Assembly: GCA_014706295.1 (NCBI GenBank)
Contig: JACSVZ010000001.1
Location: forward strand, 40,236,383-40,300,382
Origin: Lycocorax pyrrhopterus obiensis
Lineage: Eukaryota > Chordata > Aves > Passeriformes > Paradisaeidae
Direction: 5' to 3'
DNA length: 64,000 nt
Position 1 is the stretch's first letter, and every line of letters starts with the position of its first letter. Made by a program: the position numbers and the translations under genes. The notes under the pieces were generated by a model, which had not been told where the DNA came from, did no database searches, and saw only the letters and a list, made by a program, of their open reading frames with translations. Shown here piece after piece: positions 50,447 through 63,433 of the stretch.

Positions 50447-52627
50447 AAAAATACGCTACAGTGGCAGGGAAGGGGACAGAGAGGCACATCCAGAAAAGTC
50501 CCCTACATCCTGAACTTAATCACTTTTCGCTCGCAGGTATCACAAGCTTCAGATTATCTTATGAAAAGACCTAGATCACTATTGTATTCTATCAGACGCA
50601 CAGATCAGGATCGCTTTTGGAGACCATGGGGCTGCTGTACATTTAGAAAAATAAAAAAATATTTGGGTGGATTTTAGCAAGAGAGAGTCTCGGGCAGCAT
50701 TGGTGAAAATATTTCTCTTTTAAACTTTTAAACACTTATTAAAACTGCCAAAATCCCAGGTGGTATTATAAAAAGAGACCTTGGTATTGAAGAATAGTAA
50801 AGAACAAGAATAAAGCGGATTGTGCTGCAGCACTCAACACTCTTACTCTCAAAGATGATAAAATCACTGGCTACAGCTTTGTGTTGTGCTTAATCCAATT
50901 TAACTGCAGGACTCAAACCCCAGGCATGAAACTCTGCCCTAAGAAACAAAGCCACAAGCAAGTTTGGGGGAGTTTTTGTAACTGAGCAAAATGTCAGTCA
51001 GACAAAGCAAAATTGACTCTGTGGGCACAGTGGACTCATCCACAGAGAAAACAGCACCATGTTAAATAGAGGGATGTGTAGACACTTCAGCAAACCATTA
51101 TTTTAAGTGGATACAAATTTGGGCTGAATTGGGCTGCATTTGGTTCTGACAGACTAAGTATGCACTGATTTCAGATTCCTGCCTCCTGGGTGACTTCCCA
51201 GACTTAATCTGTTGTACAACTACTCAGCCCACCCTGCCATTAACGAGAAAGCCATAATCACTGCATTTGATAGGGGCCCCAGCTCTCTGAGAGGGCTCTT
51301 GGTGAGCCCATGCCAGCTAGACACCGTCCATTAAGGGAGTTTCTTGGAAGAGCAGCTCATTCCTGAATAACATGCAGTTTTAGACATCTCCTAAGCACTG
51401 CACTTTTCATCCTGACATCTTCTCAAGTGTATACAGATGCAGGTTTTAGAGCTATCCTGCAAACTTTCAAGTTAAACTCGGACATGCTTAGAAAAGAGCT
51501 TCGGGTATAGTCCTTGAGAGGACAACAAGGAACCTCCATAGCCTGTGGGGCTATGGATGCTGCTGCCGTAAGGGCTGACAGGATTGCGACCAGCCCCTGG
51601 AGGGATTTTCAGGCAACTGGTCCTGGGGAGCTCGTCAAAGCAGGAGGGATTTGCAGTGAATTGTGACTTGGATGGGAGAGCTTTGGGAGGCAGGACTGCT
51701 CAGAGGAGATTTGCATTACCCCGGCATCACATGCTTGAAATCATTTGGGCAGGGCCGATGTGGGAGCTTGGGATGCTCAGTGACAAAGGTTTGGGATGGG
51801 AGGAGTTAGGAAAGTCACTGGATGGCAGCTCCTCAGGCACTTCTAACCAGATCTTCAGACTGGGGCCAAGGAGCTGTGTGCCAGGACTGTAGGAGCTGCT
51901 CCTTCCTGCTCTGTCCTCCACTGTGTCTGCCCTATGGAAAGCGGAGGAAACTTCAGCTTAGGATCTCTGTAGGGGAGAGGTGTGCTTTCCAGCTCAGACT
52001 AAGGCAACATGAAATGATGCCAGTGCCAAAGAAAGACGTTGTTGTTGGGAAGGACAGTCTTGGAGCAGTTAAACTCCCTAATGATGCTGCACCCTCATCC
52101 TCACATGGACTTCTTGGGAAGCCTGGAATATAATCTTAAAGCTGAACTGAAATGCTTTAAAAATAATCTCTACAGAAGTTGGTTGAACACTCAAGTCATT
52201 AAATATAAACACTTCATGTGTATAAAAATCACAGAGACGCATCTTCTGAAAGTGCTTCTTTGCTTAACAGCCAGAACATAAAAACGACATGATCTTGTGT
52301 TTTTGCTGGAAGAATGATGTAAAGACACATAGTAAAACCTTGAGCTATAACAAGGAACAAGTTAGAAATTTTTATTTTACTTTCATAAATTCAAATAAAA
52401 GCAAGCATAGGGCTGTATTGCATTCTTTGAGAAAACTGCTCATGGAAATAAGTTGATGACAATAGTGTCAGCCTACATGCAGGTGAAAAGGAAGATGTGC
52501 CATGGGCTGAGAAGCCTATGTACTACCTACAAACAGCAGAAATCAAGAGTCCGGTGAAGCTGATGAGAATTTTTGCGCTGATAATCAGTATGCTTTGCCT
52601 AAGCCCATCAGTGCACATAACCACATC

Positions 52628-52631
<4 letters not shown>

Positions 52632-52664
<33 letters not shown>
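52632..52664. repeat. (TA)n microsatellite
   Basis: About 16 TA units, followed by further imperfect TA- and ATAC-rich sequence up to about 52,735. Confidence 0.95.
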
Positions 52665-52667
<3 letters not shown>

Positions 52668-54794
52668 TTTATAGATATATGTACATACATATAAATATAA
52701 ATAAATATATACATACCTATATATACATATAATGACCTATAATACCTGATTCACAGTACCTGTGAGTTGGTACTGAAGAATTACTCAAGAGAAAGGTAGG
52801 GAAGGTCATGACTTGCACCTAGGGAGTTTGAGAAGAAGACGTACTTTGGGGCAGGATATATTCCAGGTGCAAAATGCAGAATGAGCAGAACTGAGAGTAA
52901 ATTTCTTTCAAAATTGCAGTATTCAGATAAGAAACTAGAACCTCATCCAGGAAGAACAGAATGTCAAGGTGAGTGCTGCACACTGAGTGTAGCAGAAATT
53001 TGCATTTAACCCAAGTAAGTCTATATACAAAGTGTCTAGAAGAGCCATCTCTGCATTTCTTCGAGATGGCAATTCTTGGTAGCAGTTTCAAGGGCTTATA
53101 TGTATTTTTCTCGCTTAAGCTTCACCAGAAAAAAAATGTAGATTTGTGGCCTTCTGCAGCTGTGATGCTGAGGCAAATCCCTCTGCTGTCAGGAGACTGT
53201 GTGATGGGAAGACTGTGCAGCTCTGCTACTCCACTGAAGTGTAAATAGAGCCTATAGCTCACCCTGTAAATTTGCTTCTGTGCAGGGAAGAACAGTAGTG
53301 CTGATGTGGAACAGTAAAATCTGCTCTTCTTTGCCGTAAAAGCATCAGGTACCCACTGCCTCAGCTGGCAGAGGAGACATACTCAGTCCAAAATCTCCAG
53401 GAAGCCTGCTCTCATGGAAAAGAGAGTCGGAAAACTGAGCTGGCAACTACAGATGCCAAGGGAGTGCAAGGCTCTGGGATCTTGCCAAAGGTCTGGTGCA
53501 AGTGGGAGGTTGCAGCTGATTTTTGTGAATGAGGGGAGGTCTGCAGGAGGAGGTGGAAGACGGCTGGATCACATCACAGCATTGTGAGCACAACAGGAAC
53601 TTACTGGGTAATTACTTTTAGAAGACTGTGGAATGGGAATGATGGGCAGAGTAGGAAGGTACATGCATAGGAGCTGCATTTTTGTGGGGCACAGTTACAA
53701 GCTGTAGCTGTCCCCCACACATGCCTGGTGGGGATGATGGCAGGTTGAAATGCTAGAGAACAGCTCATGGCCTGTAATTTATTTTCCTAACAGAAACCTT
53801 CCCAAAATAACAAGCTCACTTTTTGAGGGTATCTGATTTCTGGCTTTTTGTTTTTGGGTGTTAAATTTTGGGCCATGAAGGCTGCAGGCTGAGTGTCTCT
53901 GATTACCTAGCAAAAGAGGTTTAGTGTCAGCAAAGTCATCCCTCCACTGTTTCCTTCTGTACATGCTCTGTGCAGACTAACTGCTATGACTACACAGCTC
54001 TGGGCTGAAACCACAGGCAGCAGCATTCATTCCTGCAAGCTGAGAAGGTGGCTTTTGTGGTGTGACAGAGCTGGAGCCACCATCCCATTCCACAGAGGAC
54101 ATTCTGGATGGAGTTTCACCTCCTAGCTCATCTCAGCTAACTGTGGGCTACCGGTGAACGGGAGATGTTGGCCTCCCTCCCTCGCTCCCTCACACACGAT
54201 GTCCCTGCTGCGCGACACCCAGAGACACCCAGAGACTCCTGCTGCCACAGGAGACTAATCCAGCAGGATGTGGATGCATTTCCTGTGGGATCAGTGAACT
54301 GATCCAAATCACCAAGTGGGCATGTGATCGTTAATGCAAGGACCAGAGCCAGGGCTGGGAGAAAGGAAGAGTGGGATCAGCACTTTGGCAGTAGACTGCA
54401 GTTAAGTTGGATTAAACACAGCACAAAGCTGTACTCTAAAAAACTCATCACATCATGATGATTTTAATTTGGTAACAACACCCCAGAGTGATAAAGGGTA
54501 CTTGCAGGAATCCATATGTTTACTTATTCAACAGATGAATACAATACACTTCTGTCAACACAAGATTTTACAGGTAACACTTGGTATATAATGAAATTAA
54601 TGACGAGTAAAATGGGATAATTCTTGAATTAAAATAGTGAAATGATGCAGTCAGTTGTAAGACCACTACTTACCAGTTATCAGTGAGATACAGTGCAATT
54701 TTTTCTTCTGGGACAACTGTAGCCTGCAAGCAAACATTTCACATCTGTGATGATATGGACTGTCTAGGGTGAGTGTCTCAGCATGATTACAGGG

Positions 54795-55056
54795 TCATAG
54801 AATCACAGAACAGTTTGGGCTGGAAGGGACCTATAAAGATCATCTAGTCCAACCCCCCTGTTGGGGACAGGGACATCTTCAAACAGACCAGAGTGCTCAG
54901 AGCCCCATCCAATCTGACCTTTAATCGTTTACAGGGATGCGGCATCCACCACCTCTCTGGGCAACCTGTTCCACTGTTTTATCACCCTCATTGTAAAAAA
55001 CTTCTTCCTTCTAGCTAATCTAAATCGACTCTATTTTAGTTTAAAACCATTAAAGG
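54795..55056 (-). mobile_element. CR1 LINE fragment, 3' end
   Basis: Minus-orientation CR1 3' end: TCATAGAATCACAGAACAG, GGCTGGAAGGGACCTATAAA, GATCATCTAGTCCAACCCCC, GGGATGCGGCATCCACCACC and CTCTGGGCAACCTGTTCCA. It is 5'-truncated. Confidence 0.93.
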
Positions 55057-58000
55057 TCACCCACAATGGATCCATTTAGTCTTTGCTAGTCTGCTGTGTA
55101 CACAGACATTAGCCTGAGATAAGAACTGATGTCTCCATTATAAAATGTGAAATGTGAGAAGAAGACAGAGAAGGTACGTTTTCCTCCATTTGTATATGTT
55201 TGGTTTGTGTGACAAGGGGCTAAGAGAAAGGCTTATAAAAAGCTAGATATAATGCAATGATGCTCCTCAGGGGCAGAGGCATAGGACAATAAAATCAGTC
55301 TCATGTTTCTTAACGAGCTCTAGGTCTCCATCTAATTTTAGTTGTCTGCCTGGAATACTAAAATACTTTCAGGCACTTATATTCTGCTCATTATTAATAA
55401 ACAGCATATAACACTCAAGATGTTTCTTCCATTTCCTGCCTCATTCTGGCTAATCCATTATGATTCTCAGTACTACAAGAAAGTGAATTTTCTTCTATTA
55501 ATGAGAATCTCAAAAACCTGCAGTTTTCTATGAATGATATGAATAACATCACTGCAGGAAGGGAAATATATAAACTGGCATGTTTTATACGAACATAGCA
55601 AAAAAAGGCCTTTTCTTTGGGGAACACAATTTAATAAACAATTTTTTCCCCCCTCAGCATTCACAAGACCTGAAGTAGAATGCCATTGTTTGAACTTGCA
55701 GCTCTACTTCAGTAATTGACAAAACAATTTTCTGGCAAGTGGCTCGTGGAACCAGAACATAAATGCACAGTCAAATCTAGCTGCGGAAGGCAAGCTGTGT
55801 GCTTTTGAAACTACACAAGCTTCCTCTGCTGGAAGAAATACACAGCTGCAGGGGTACCCATGGCATCTTGAGAAGAAGAAAGGCTCGATCGCAAACTTTG
55901 TAGAAGGGACACCCTTTCCAACGGAAATTGAAAACTGAAATTTTAAAATTTTGGTTGAAACAGAGAAAACCCCAATGTTTTGTAGGTGTATCATTGCTGC
56001 GTAGTTTGGAAGTACACTGGAAACTAATCTTGTGAAGCATACACAACCAAAGGCGGGGAAAATATCAGTCCTGGACAACACAGGGATATTTTTTGTTATT
56101 TAAAGGGAAATGTGCTTTTTAGCACTAAATGTATTTTTTAAAAAAAAGAACTTGCATCCTACTCTTGTCTGGTTCCTTGGTTCATTCCTGGGAGAGTAAG
56201 TTGCTGTTTGAGCAGATCTCCCAGAAAGGAAAGCCAAAAGGACTGGGCATTGGTCTGAAAAGAGAAGCCATAAGCAGGATGACTCTGTGCAGAAATGAAC
56301 ATTAATTATACCTTTGGGGTTTCATTCACTGATTTAGCTATTTAATGTTTATAAAGTTTGCCCAGAAAGCTGCTTTTCTGTAGGGCCACATTAAGGATAT
56401 TTACAGCACTCATATTCTGACATTCTTCTACTCTGCTGAAGAAGCACATTTTCAATGTTGAAACCCCATCTGCTGGCATGTCACTCAGCAGTCACTCACT
56501 CTCAGATTTTTCTTCAACTCCTTGGGCTTTGTTTTAGTTTCTTCCTCATGATGATTGGCAATATGAGACTGTCAATTTTCTTTAGTCTCTTTCCTAGGTC
56601 ATTCATGGATATGCTGAGCAAGACGGATACGCTGAGGAAGATTGGTCTTGCTTCAGCCTACTGCTAACACCCCTCACTGTGAAATGTTTTTGACTTTCTT
56701 TCCTTTCTATCATCAGTTAGAGACCCATGTGAGGACCTCCCCTCTTGCCCCAGGAACACTTAAATTCTTAAAGGTCCATTTGTGAAGAGCCTTGTTAAAA
56801 CTGCTGTACATCGTGTGATACAGGCAAGTGTCACACCTTTACAATTATAAATTAAAAAAGAGCTGGGTTTCTGGTGCACCTTTCACCTTAGAAATCACCT
56901 GGTCTTACATTGTTCATTTGAGAAGTTTCAGTCTTTGTCAGTAAGGAAAACGTCTTTTCTTCACAGGTATTTATAAGCAGAAGTTCATAGTCACGGCCTT
57001 TACAATTATGTAATTATATTTTTCTTTTGTAATTCTTTTCTTACTGAAAAGGAGACTGAAATGTTACAATTTATGGGTTAAACATAACCAGCAAGGCAGA
57101 AAATCTCTGCATATTCAAAGTATCATGTTAAATTGAAAGCAAACCAGTTATTGAGAAGTTGACACATAAAATAAATTGAATCTTTGAATGCCGGGAACAT
57201 CTGGCTTCAAAAAGATACTTCAGGGAACTGTCTTAATGATAAGAACTGTTTATTTTTGTAGTGTCAGTCATTGAATTGGGATGATTGGCCAGCATATCAT
57301 GTAATCATTCTATTTTTATAAAGATTTCTGCAAGAGTACCCCTTCTTTGGACTAAAATACACAAAATCTCTTTTTCTCAGAAAAGATTTTAAAAACCCAC
57401 AAAAGGTTGAGAAAAGGAGAGGAAAATTTGCAAGGCTTTTGTTATTTAGTCTGTGAGATGGAGTTGAAATTTAGACTGAAAGACTAGCATTTACAAAATG
57501 AACAGCAAACACACGCATTCATTATTTTAAAATTACATTCAAAAGTATTTGTTTAAAATTTCTACAAGTCCAGGGAGAAACTGGAAGTGTATCAGAACAT
57601 TGGATACAGTATAAAATTTAGAAGCTGACAAGATATTAGACATAATACATTGTTCTGACTTCATGGTATCTGGTATCTGGTTTATGACTTAAGTTTTGAA
57701 CCTGCTCCTTTGTTTTCCTGCATTTGACAAGAAAATCTGCCCACAGAGTTTATTCCATGGCTCAAACAATAATTTTTCAGGCACAGATTCTTGTTGAACA
57801 TATAATGCAGAACTTCAAAACCTTAAGATTAAATAAATCTGTGAGGGTACACAAGCAACAGAAAGACCTCACAGTGGCCCCAGGCCTGGAGCTTACAAGG
57901 TGGAAGTCACTTCAGAGCAGCATGGGAACATTTTTGTGCTTATGTGTCTTGAGCTAGAGAATCTGCAATCTAAACGTAGAAAGGGAATTAACAAGGTAAA

Positions 58001-59460
58001 CCAGAATCAACTCTAGCAAATCAAGTATATGTTCCATATGAAAATTATTTAAGTCCCAAGTAATATACTCATGGACAGAAAATAACAGTTGTATACCTTT
58101 CGTAATACAAAAGAGAAAACTTGTGTACCTCTTTTATTTTGACTCCACACTGAATGTGCAACTGCAGGAAAGGTAAAGCAGCTGATAAAATCTGTATTGC
58201 AATGACTATATAGAAAAGAGCAAAAATAAAACTGTGTAGGCAATGGTAAAACTGACATTTTCTCAATGAGGATTTTTAATACTATGTGATGTAGCAAAAG
58301 CTCAATGATACTCATGAGACAAAGGAAAAGGTTCACTTGTAGCCCACTGACTTTCTCCCTAGCAAGCTAGAAAAATTTACTGCAAACAGTGCAGCAACCA
58401 TAGAGATACTAAAACTTTTTTTAAAAAGAAGATTGCAAAAATGCTTTAGAAAACAATCTAAATAGAAAGTTTTGATACCGATTCTCATGACTGTTATTTT
58501 ATTTTTGATTGAGGTAGAACTCGAAAGGAAAGACTTTACATTTCTTTGAAAATTACATACCAGTAAACAGTAGAAACTTGTCCATATTTCCTGAAGCCAA
58601 ACCCCACAGAATCTAAACTCCATGCCAGCATTAAGGAAACTATCAACTCCTTCATGAACAACTAAAAAAATTAATCCAATAATTCAGTTTTCTATACAGT
58701 TTCTAGCCATCATCCTTTCCTGTTTCACTGTACTCAAGGGCTGGTATATTCAGTTTATTTTCTCAGGTAAAAAACCAACGTGTTTGTGTGTGTGCACACC
58801 TATTTGCCTGCATAACGGTATTGGCTAATTTTATTTGAATAATACTTTGAGGTAGAGATCTTAGGAACATTTATATGTATACGAGTCTCAGGAAAACAAG
58901 ATTGTGTAGCATTAACTCAGCTCACATTACACAACAAAGAATACCATAACTATAGGAAAAACTTCAGTGGAAGTTCCAATCACTTTTCAATAAGATCGTT
59001 TTATATTTTAAAGTGTTTCTTGCAGTTAAGAGATTTGTACAAACTCTAGTGAATTATCTAATGAAAAGCAATTTGTGCTGCAGTGGATGCTCACCTCCTT
59101 TTTGAAAACCACTTGAAAAGACAGCGAACCGCGCTGTCCTATGGATCCCTAGCCCCACCGGCTGACAGGTTTCAGTAACTTTAACACTCATGAAACTCCC
59201 TAGGTTTTGTGCCGGGGTGGGAAAATGAGAGAATCTTAGGGCATTCCATGGCACATGGGAAGCTGTGTGACTGAGCTGCTAAATCCCAGTTGTAACAAAG
59301 AACAGAACATTGTCGAGTTCTCAGGGGATTTGCATGCACGCAGAGCTTCTGCTGCGTGGGAGAGCCCTCAGTGCTGACCCACGCTGCTCCCGCTTAGGAA
59401 CTACAGGAGAAGGACGACTGGCATTTTGGGTCGGGGCTCCTGCAGCTTCTGACAGGAAGT
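55057..59460. other. Intergenic upstream of STK24, nothing recognised
   Basis: AT-rich sequence without a supported gene or repeat family. In mammals an alternative STK24 first exon encodes a different N-terminus. I looked for it here and did not recognise it. Confidence 0.5.
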
Positions 59461-59469
59461 CAAGCGCTT

Positions 59470-60330
59470 CCTGACAGCACAGCCTGCAGCACAGCAGCGC
59501 CGGCGTTGCGGTGCCCTTCCCGGAGCGCGGGGCGAGGGGCGGCAGGAGCGGCACCCGGCACCCCGCGCATGGCGCTCCTCAGCGCCCATGGCGGCGGGCG
59601 GGCGGCCCGGGCAGGTACCCGCGCAGGGGAGGCGGGACCGCCGCTGCCGCTCCTCCCCCTCCTCCTTCGCCTCCTCCTCCCTCCTCAGGTTTGTCGTCGT
59701 GTCGCCGGCACGGCCCGGAGGAGGAGGAGGAAGAGGAGGAGGGATGAGGAAGCCGCTGCCGCCTTTTCATCCGTGACGGCGGCCTGGAGAGCCCAGGCTT
59801 CGGACGGCCCCTTTCCCACCGCCGGCGCACAGGCGCTGCTCGCCCGGGGGAAGGGCCAGGAGGAGGAGAAGGAGGAGGACGGCGGTGCTGTGTGTGAGAG
59901 AGCGTGGAGATGAGCTCAGCTCTGTGCCCTGGAGCCGCCTGAGGAGACCCGGCTCCCTCCCTGCCTCCCTCGCCGCCGCCGCCATGGCTCACTCCCCCGT
60001 GCAGGCGGGGCTGCCGGGGATGCAGGTGAGGAGCTGCCCCAAGGGCAGGCACGGACACGCACCTCGGGCGGGGGTGGGTGTAAAAGGGGGGATTGACAGG
60101 GCTCGGGGAGAAAGCGCGTCTTGGCCCTGGCTCGGCCGCGGGGGCAGAGGAGCGGGATGGGGACGAAACGTGCTGTCAGCGCTCGGCGTGGTGCCCAGCG
60201 GGCTCCGTCGGCCCGGTGGATCCCTGCCTGCCTCTGCCTCCCTCCATCCCTGTCCTCGGCAGCCGCTGTGTCGCTGCAGGCGTGCGGAGCGGAGCGGAGC
60301 GGAGCGTGGCGTGTGGCCCCCTCCCCCGGC
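59470..60330 (+). promoter_or_regulatory. STK24: STK24 promoter CpG island
   Basis: A strongly GC- and CpG-rich block around the STK24 first exon, as expected for a broadly expressed kinase. Within it, a pyrimidine-rich stretch (59651-59686, CTCCTCC repeats) is followed by purine-rich GAGGAGG runs (59717-59750 and 59859-59879). No TATA box is seen and the start site cannot be fixed. GGAGC repeats occur at about 60287-60304. Confidence 0.8.
59984..60025 (+). CDS. STK24: STK24 (MST3) coding exon 1, partial gene
   Basis: STK24 (MST3) is a Ste20-family serine/threonine kinase of the GCK-III group, acting with MO25 and striatin/CCM complexes on cytoskeleton, polarity and stress signalling. Only the first coding exon is here. 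It encodes the 14 residues MAHSPVQAGLPGMQ, then a GTGAGG donor in phase 0. Human MST3 isoform b has the same peptide with S for A at position 8, and its exon also ends after GMQ. The start context GCCGCCATGG is a perfect Kozak sequence. The kinase domain begins in the next exon, outside the window. The position after SLC15A1 on the same strand supports the call. Confidence 0.93.
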
Positions 60331-60658
60331 CGGGAGTTCTCCTCGGTGTTTTAATTCCTGAAGCGAACCGCGGCTCAGTGGGCGATTTTCGGCCCCGTTA
60401 ATTTGAGGTGGATAGGGGAAGCATACGTAAAACCAGTCCGTAAAAGCAGGGCCTGGAAATGTTGACCTTCAGCGCATGCTGCAGTGCCCATGTCTTTGGT
60501 GCTGCTCTGAGGTGGGTGCTCGGGGATCGTGTTTGGCTCCTGTGTTTGATTCCGAGAGTTGGTCAGCTGCTGTTGTTATACGGTGGAATTTTCTGGTTCT
60601 GTGTCTTAATTGTATTTTTGAAATAACTAATGTGTTTTCGTACTGCCTGAGCTGGCTT

Positions 60659-60686
60659 CCCCCCCCCCCCCCCCCCCCCCCCCCCC
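60659..60686 (+). repeat. Poly-C run
   Basis: Twenty-eight consecutive C, followed by ACGCCTCCCCCCCG. It is an i-motif or G-quadruplex candidate, and its true length may be uncertain because such runs are hard to sequence. Confidence 0.9.
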
Positions 60687-63417
60687 ACGCCTCCCCCCCG
60701 CCTCGTTTTTCTTGGTTTAAATGGAAACTACTGCCTGGAAAACATTAAGGTCATTGGTATCTGTGTGTTGTTATTCGAACGTTTTCCACATCTGATTAGA
60801 AACTTTCTTGCCCTAATCTCCAAAGAAACAACCTATGAATGACGTGTAAGAGTTTCCCTCAGTTTGTCTCCTGGATTGAAAATATTTGTGCATCATTTGG
60901 TTTAAGTATTGATTTACCATGGTTTGTTTTGTTGTGAGTCAAGATTCTAAGTCATGAATCTCTTTTCTTCCCAAAACCAGAGGATTTGAATTGAAAATGT
61001 TACATGCTTAGGCATGGCATGAATTATATGCTCATACATACTACTGGATGCCCTGTAGCCTACGTAGGCCCACACTCTGAGCTGATTAATTTATTGCTCT
61101 GTAGGTCCTTCTGTTGAGAGTTCAAGTTCACCTTCCAAATATGAGTAGTTTGCTGGTTGCCAGAGACTGAGAAATAAGGGTTTCTTGATTGACTGTGGAT
61201 ATTGTTTGGGCTTCTATTTTTTATTCCTTTGAGACATATTAGAACTGAGTCAACTGTCTACTTTGAAAAAGAATCTATAACACTTTAGAACTAAAAAGTC
61301 AGATTTGTAGCTGCTTGTAAGTGAGAGAATGAAGATTATTCCATCATTATGCATGTACTGCTGATGTGTGTCACTGCATGATCTAAGGACCTGTGCTTTT
61401 TATTGACTTGATTCATTATTTAGTTTGTAGTACTGTTAGCTGTACTAATTGGGTGGATCTTCAGGGGTCTTGTTAGTCCATGTAATTTGGGACTTTGCTT
61501 CAAATCTTTTTATTCAGGATGGTGTTGTTTTTCTCATGATTTTTGTTCTATTATTCTGAGAGTCGCTCAAGTGTGAACTTCTAATAGTCTAAAAAAATCC
61601 CCAGAACACCAAACTAAAGACCTGCTGATAGGAAGAGACATAAAGTCTGTGAGCAATGTGAATGCTGCTCGCTAATTTTCTGTGCCCAGTTCAAGACGTC
61701 TATATCCATTTCCATTCTGTCAGAATATACAGCAGTTTTATACTGGTCTGTTTTCAGTACATGATTCTCTTCGATTTTATTTCCAAGTAAATGTTTGAAG
61801 GGTAAAGTACATGCAATGTGTGACATATGCTTAGATAAGAAAAAGGTTTGGGACTTTCTCGTTGTGTAGAAGAGAGGAATAGAGCTTAGTTCTCTGAGTT
61901 ATAATTAAATTGCCTAAATCACGGGACTATGTCTTCTTTTTCTGTAGTGTGATCCCTCCTCCCCACCTACCAGCTTCTGCCACAAACGGTGGAAGCAGTG
62001 TCAGTGGCAAGTTATGCAGCTTTCTCCGACATTCTTTGCTGTACTTACACAAGAGAGCAGCCAGTGTGCTTGTGTGAGCAGAGTAACTTCTTGACCCCAA
62101 AAAATCGCTTGGAGGGACATCACTTTATTAATGCTGTTTGGCGTGAGCACGGGTAGTGTAAATAGAGCAGAGGAATGAAAGATTAGTATATTTCTCCCTG
62201 AACAAGATGTATGATCAATGTTTGAAGAGTGATGCATAAAAAGTGAGTGGGTAGAGAGTGAGCCAAAGGAATGAAAAACTGTGGAGGAAACGTAGGATGG
62301 TGCTGGAAGGTTGTCAAAACCTGAGATTTGCTGTCTGCTGCAAAGTGGGCATGTTGTAACCTGAATAAAAACAGAGTTGGGTTTTGACCTAAATTGCTGT
62401 GTGTGCAGTTTAAGTTTGGACTCAAAGTTTTCACTGTTGTTGTTTTAAGGGCTTTGTATAGATAGGAGTCTGAGTGTGCAGTGTGAAGCCGCATCATGAC
62501 TAAACTGAGGGTGTGTTGTCTTGCTTGTTCATGCCTTATGGAAGTGGCCTGAGGAGAGTGTGTTTGCCTGTAAATGTGTGAGATTCCTGCAAGGCTGGCT
62601 CAGAGTAAGTGTATATGACCTTGATTTTCAGACTGGCCTGCATTTCAAGGCTGTGGTAAGCTTCTGTAGCTTCTTTATGGAAACTGTATTTTAAATAATC
62701 AAGTACTGTGTTTATAAATTTATGGTAATAAATTCCTGTGGTGCTTTTAAAATTCCATCGTCTTTAAGACAAGCCTCTTCTGTGTGATAAAACTCTTTTT
62801 TATGTTCCTCCCTTTCAGTTTTTCTGTAGCAATAACAGTGTTTATGCAGTAAGTTATTTTTATTCATTCTTCATTGTATTTTGAGTACAAGAGCTACAGG
62901 TTCTTCATGCAAAATGTAAATAAGCATTGACATTCAAGCTGTCTTGCTTCAAGAAATGCTAAAAGTTTAACTAAATTTAAGTGGGAACTTGACAAATGAA
63001 CAGAAAAGAAAGGTTGTTAAGTATAAAGGCACCATTCCTGGCTCAGAAAGTGTCTAAAGTGTTAGTTTGCTGGAGACTGGAAGGGTGTTTTGGGAAATAC
63101 TGCTGTTTACTTGTCTATTTTTGCACTGTTCCCAAGATGTTCACTTTTGACTGTTGTAGGAGAAGTGTCCTGGCCTAGAGTATCCTTTGTTCTGATCCAG
63201 CATGGCTGTTCTTTCATAGTTATACACTATAGGTGTTACTGTCTTCCTTATTGTGACTCCTTCTCCTTTTATAATAAACTGTTTTAACTACTTCCCGTGT
63301 GAGCTCTGTGTTTTGTAATTGCAAAATATTGTGTTGCTAAATCAAAGGCGCTGTGGAAAGGCCACTTAGCTTCTACTGCTTTCCATTTGCAGCTTCTGTG
63401 TAGGAGACCCCGTTTGA

Positions 63418-63433
63418 TTTTTTTTTTTTTTTT
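63418..63433 (+). repeat. Poly-T run
   Basis: Sixteen consecutive T followed by GAGAGAG, in STK24 intron 1. Confidence 0.9.

Larger units (their letters stand above)
48757..54794. other. Intergenic between SLC15A1 and STK24
   Basis: Mostly unique sequence with no gene recognised. It includes a poly-A run (49318-49335), a (TA)n tract and a strong CTCF-like motif. Small overlapping open frames at 49,994-50,677 and 51,584-52,133 have no recognisable product. Confidence 0.5.

Noticed and set aside
59506..60058. Overlapping open frames of 135 (+) and 159 (-) codons over the STK24 CpG island
   Set aside because: Low-complexity Pro/Arg/Glu translations of GC-rich repeats, present on both strands at once. 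The real coding sequence here is the 14-codon STK24 exon.
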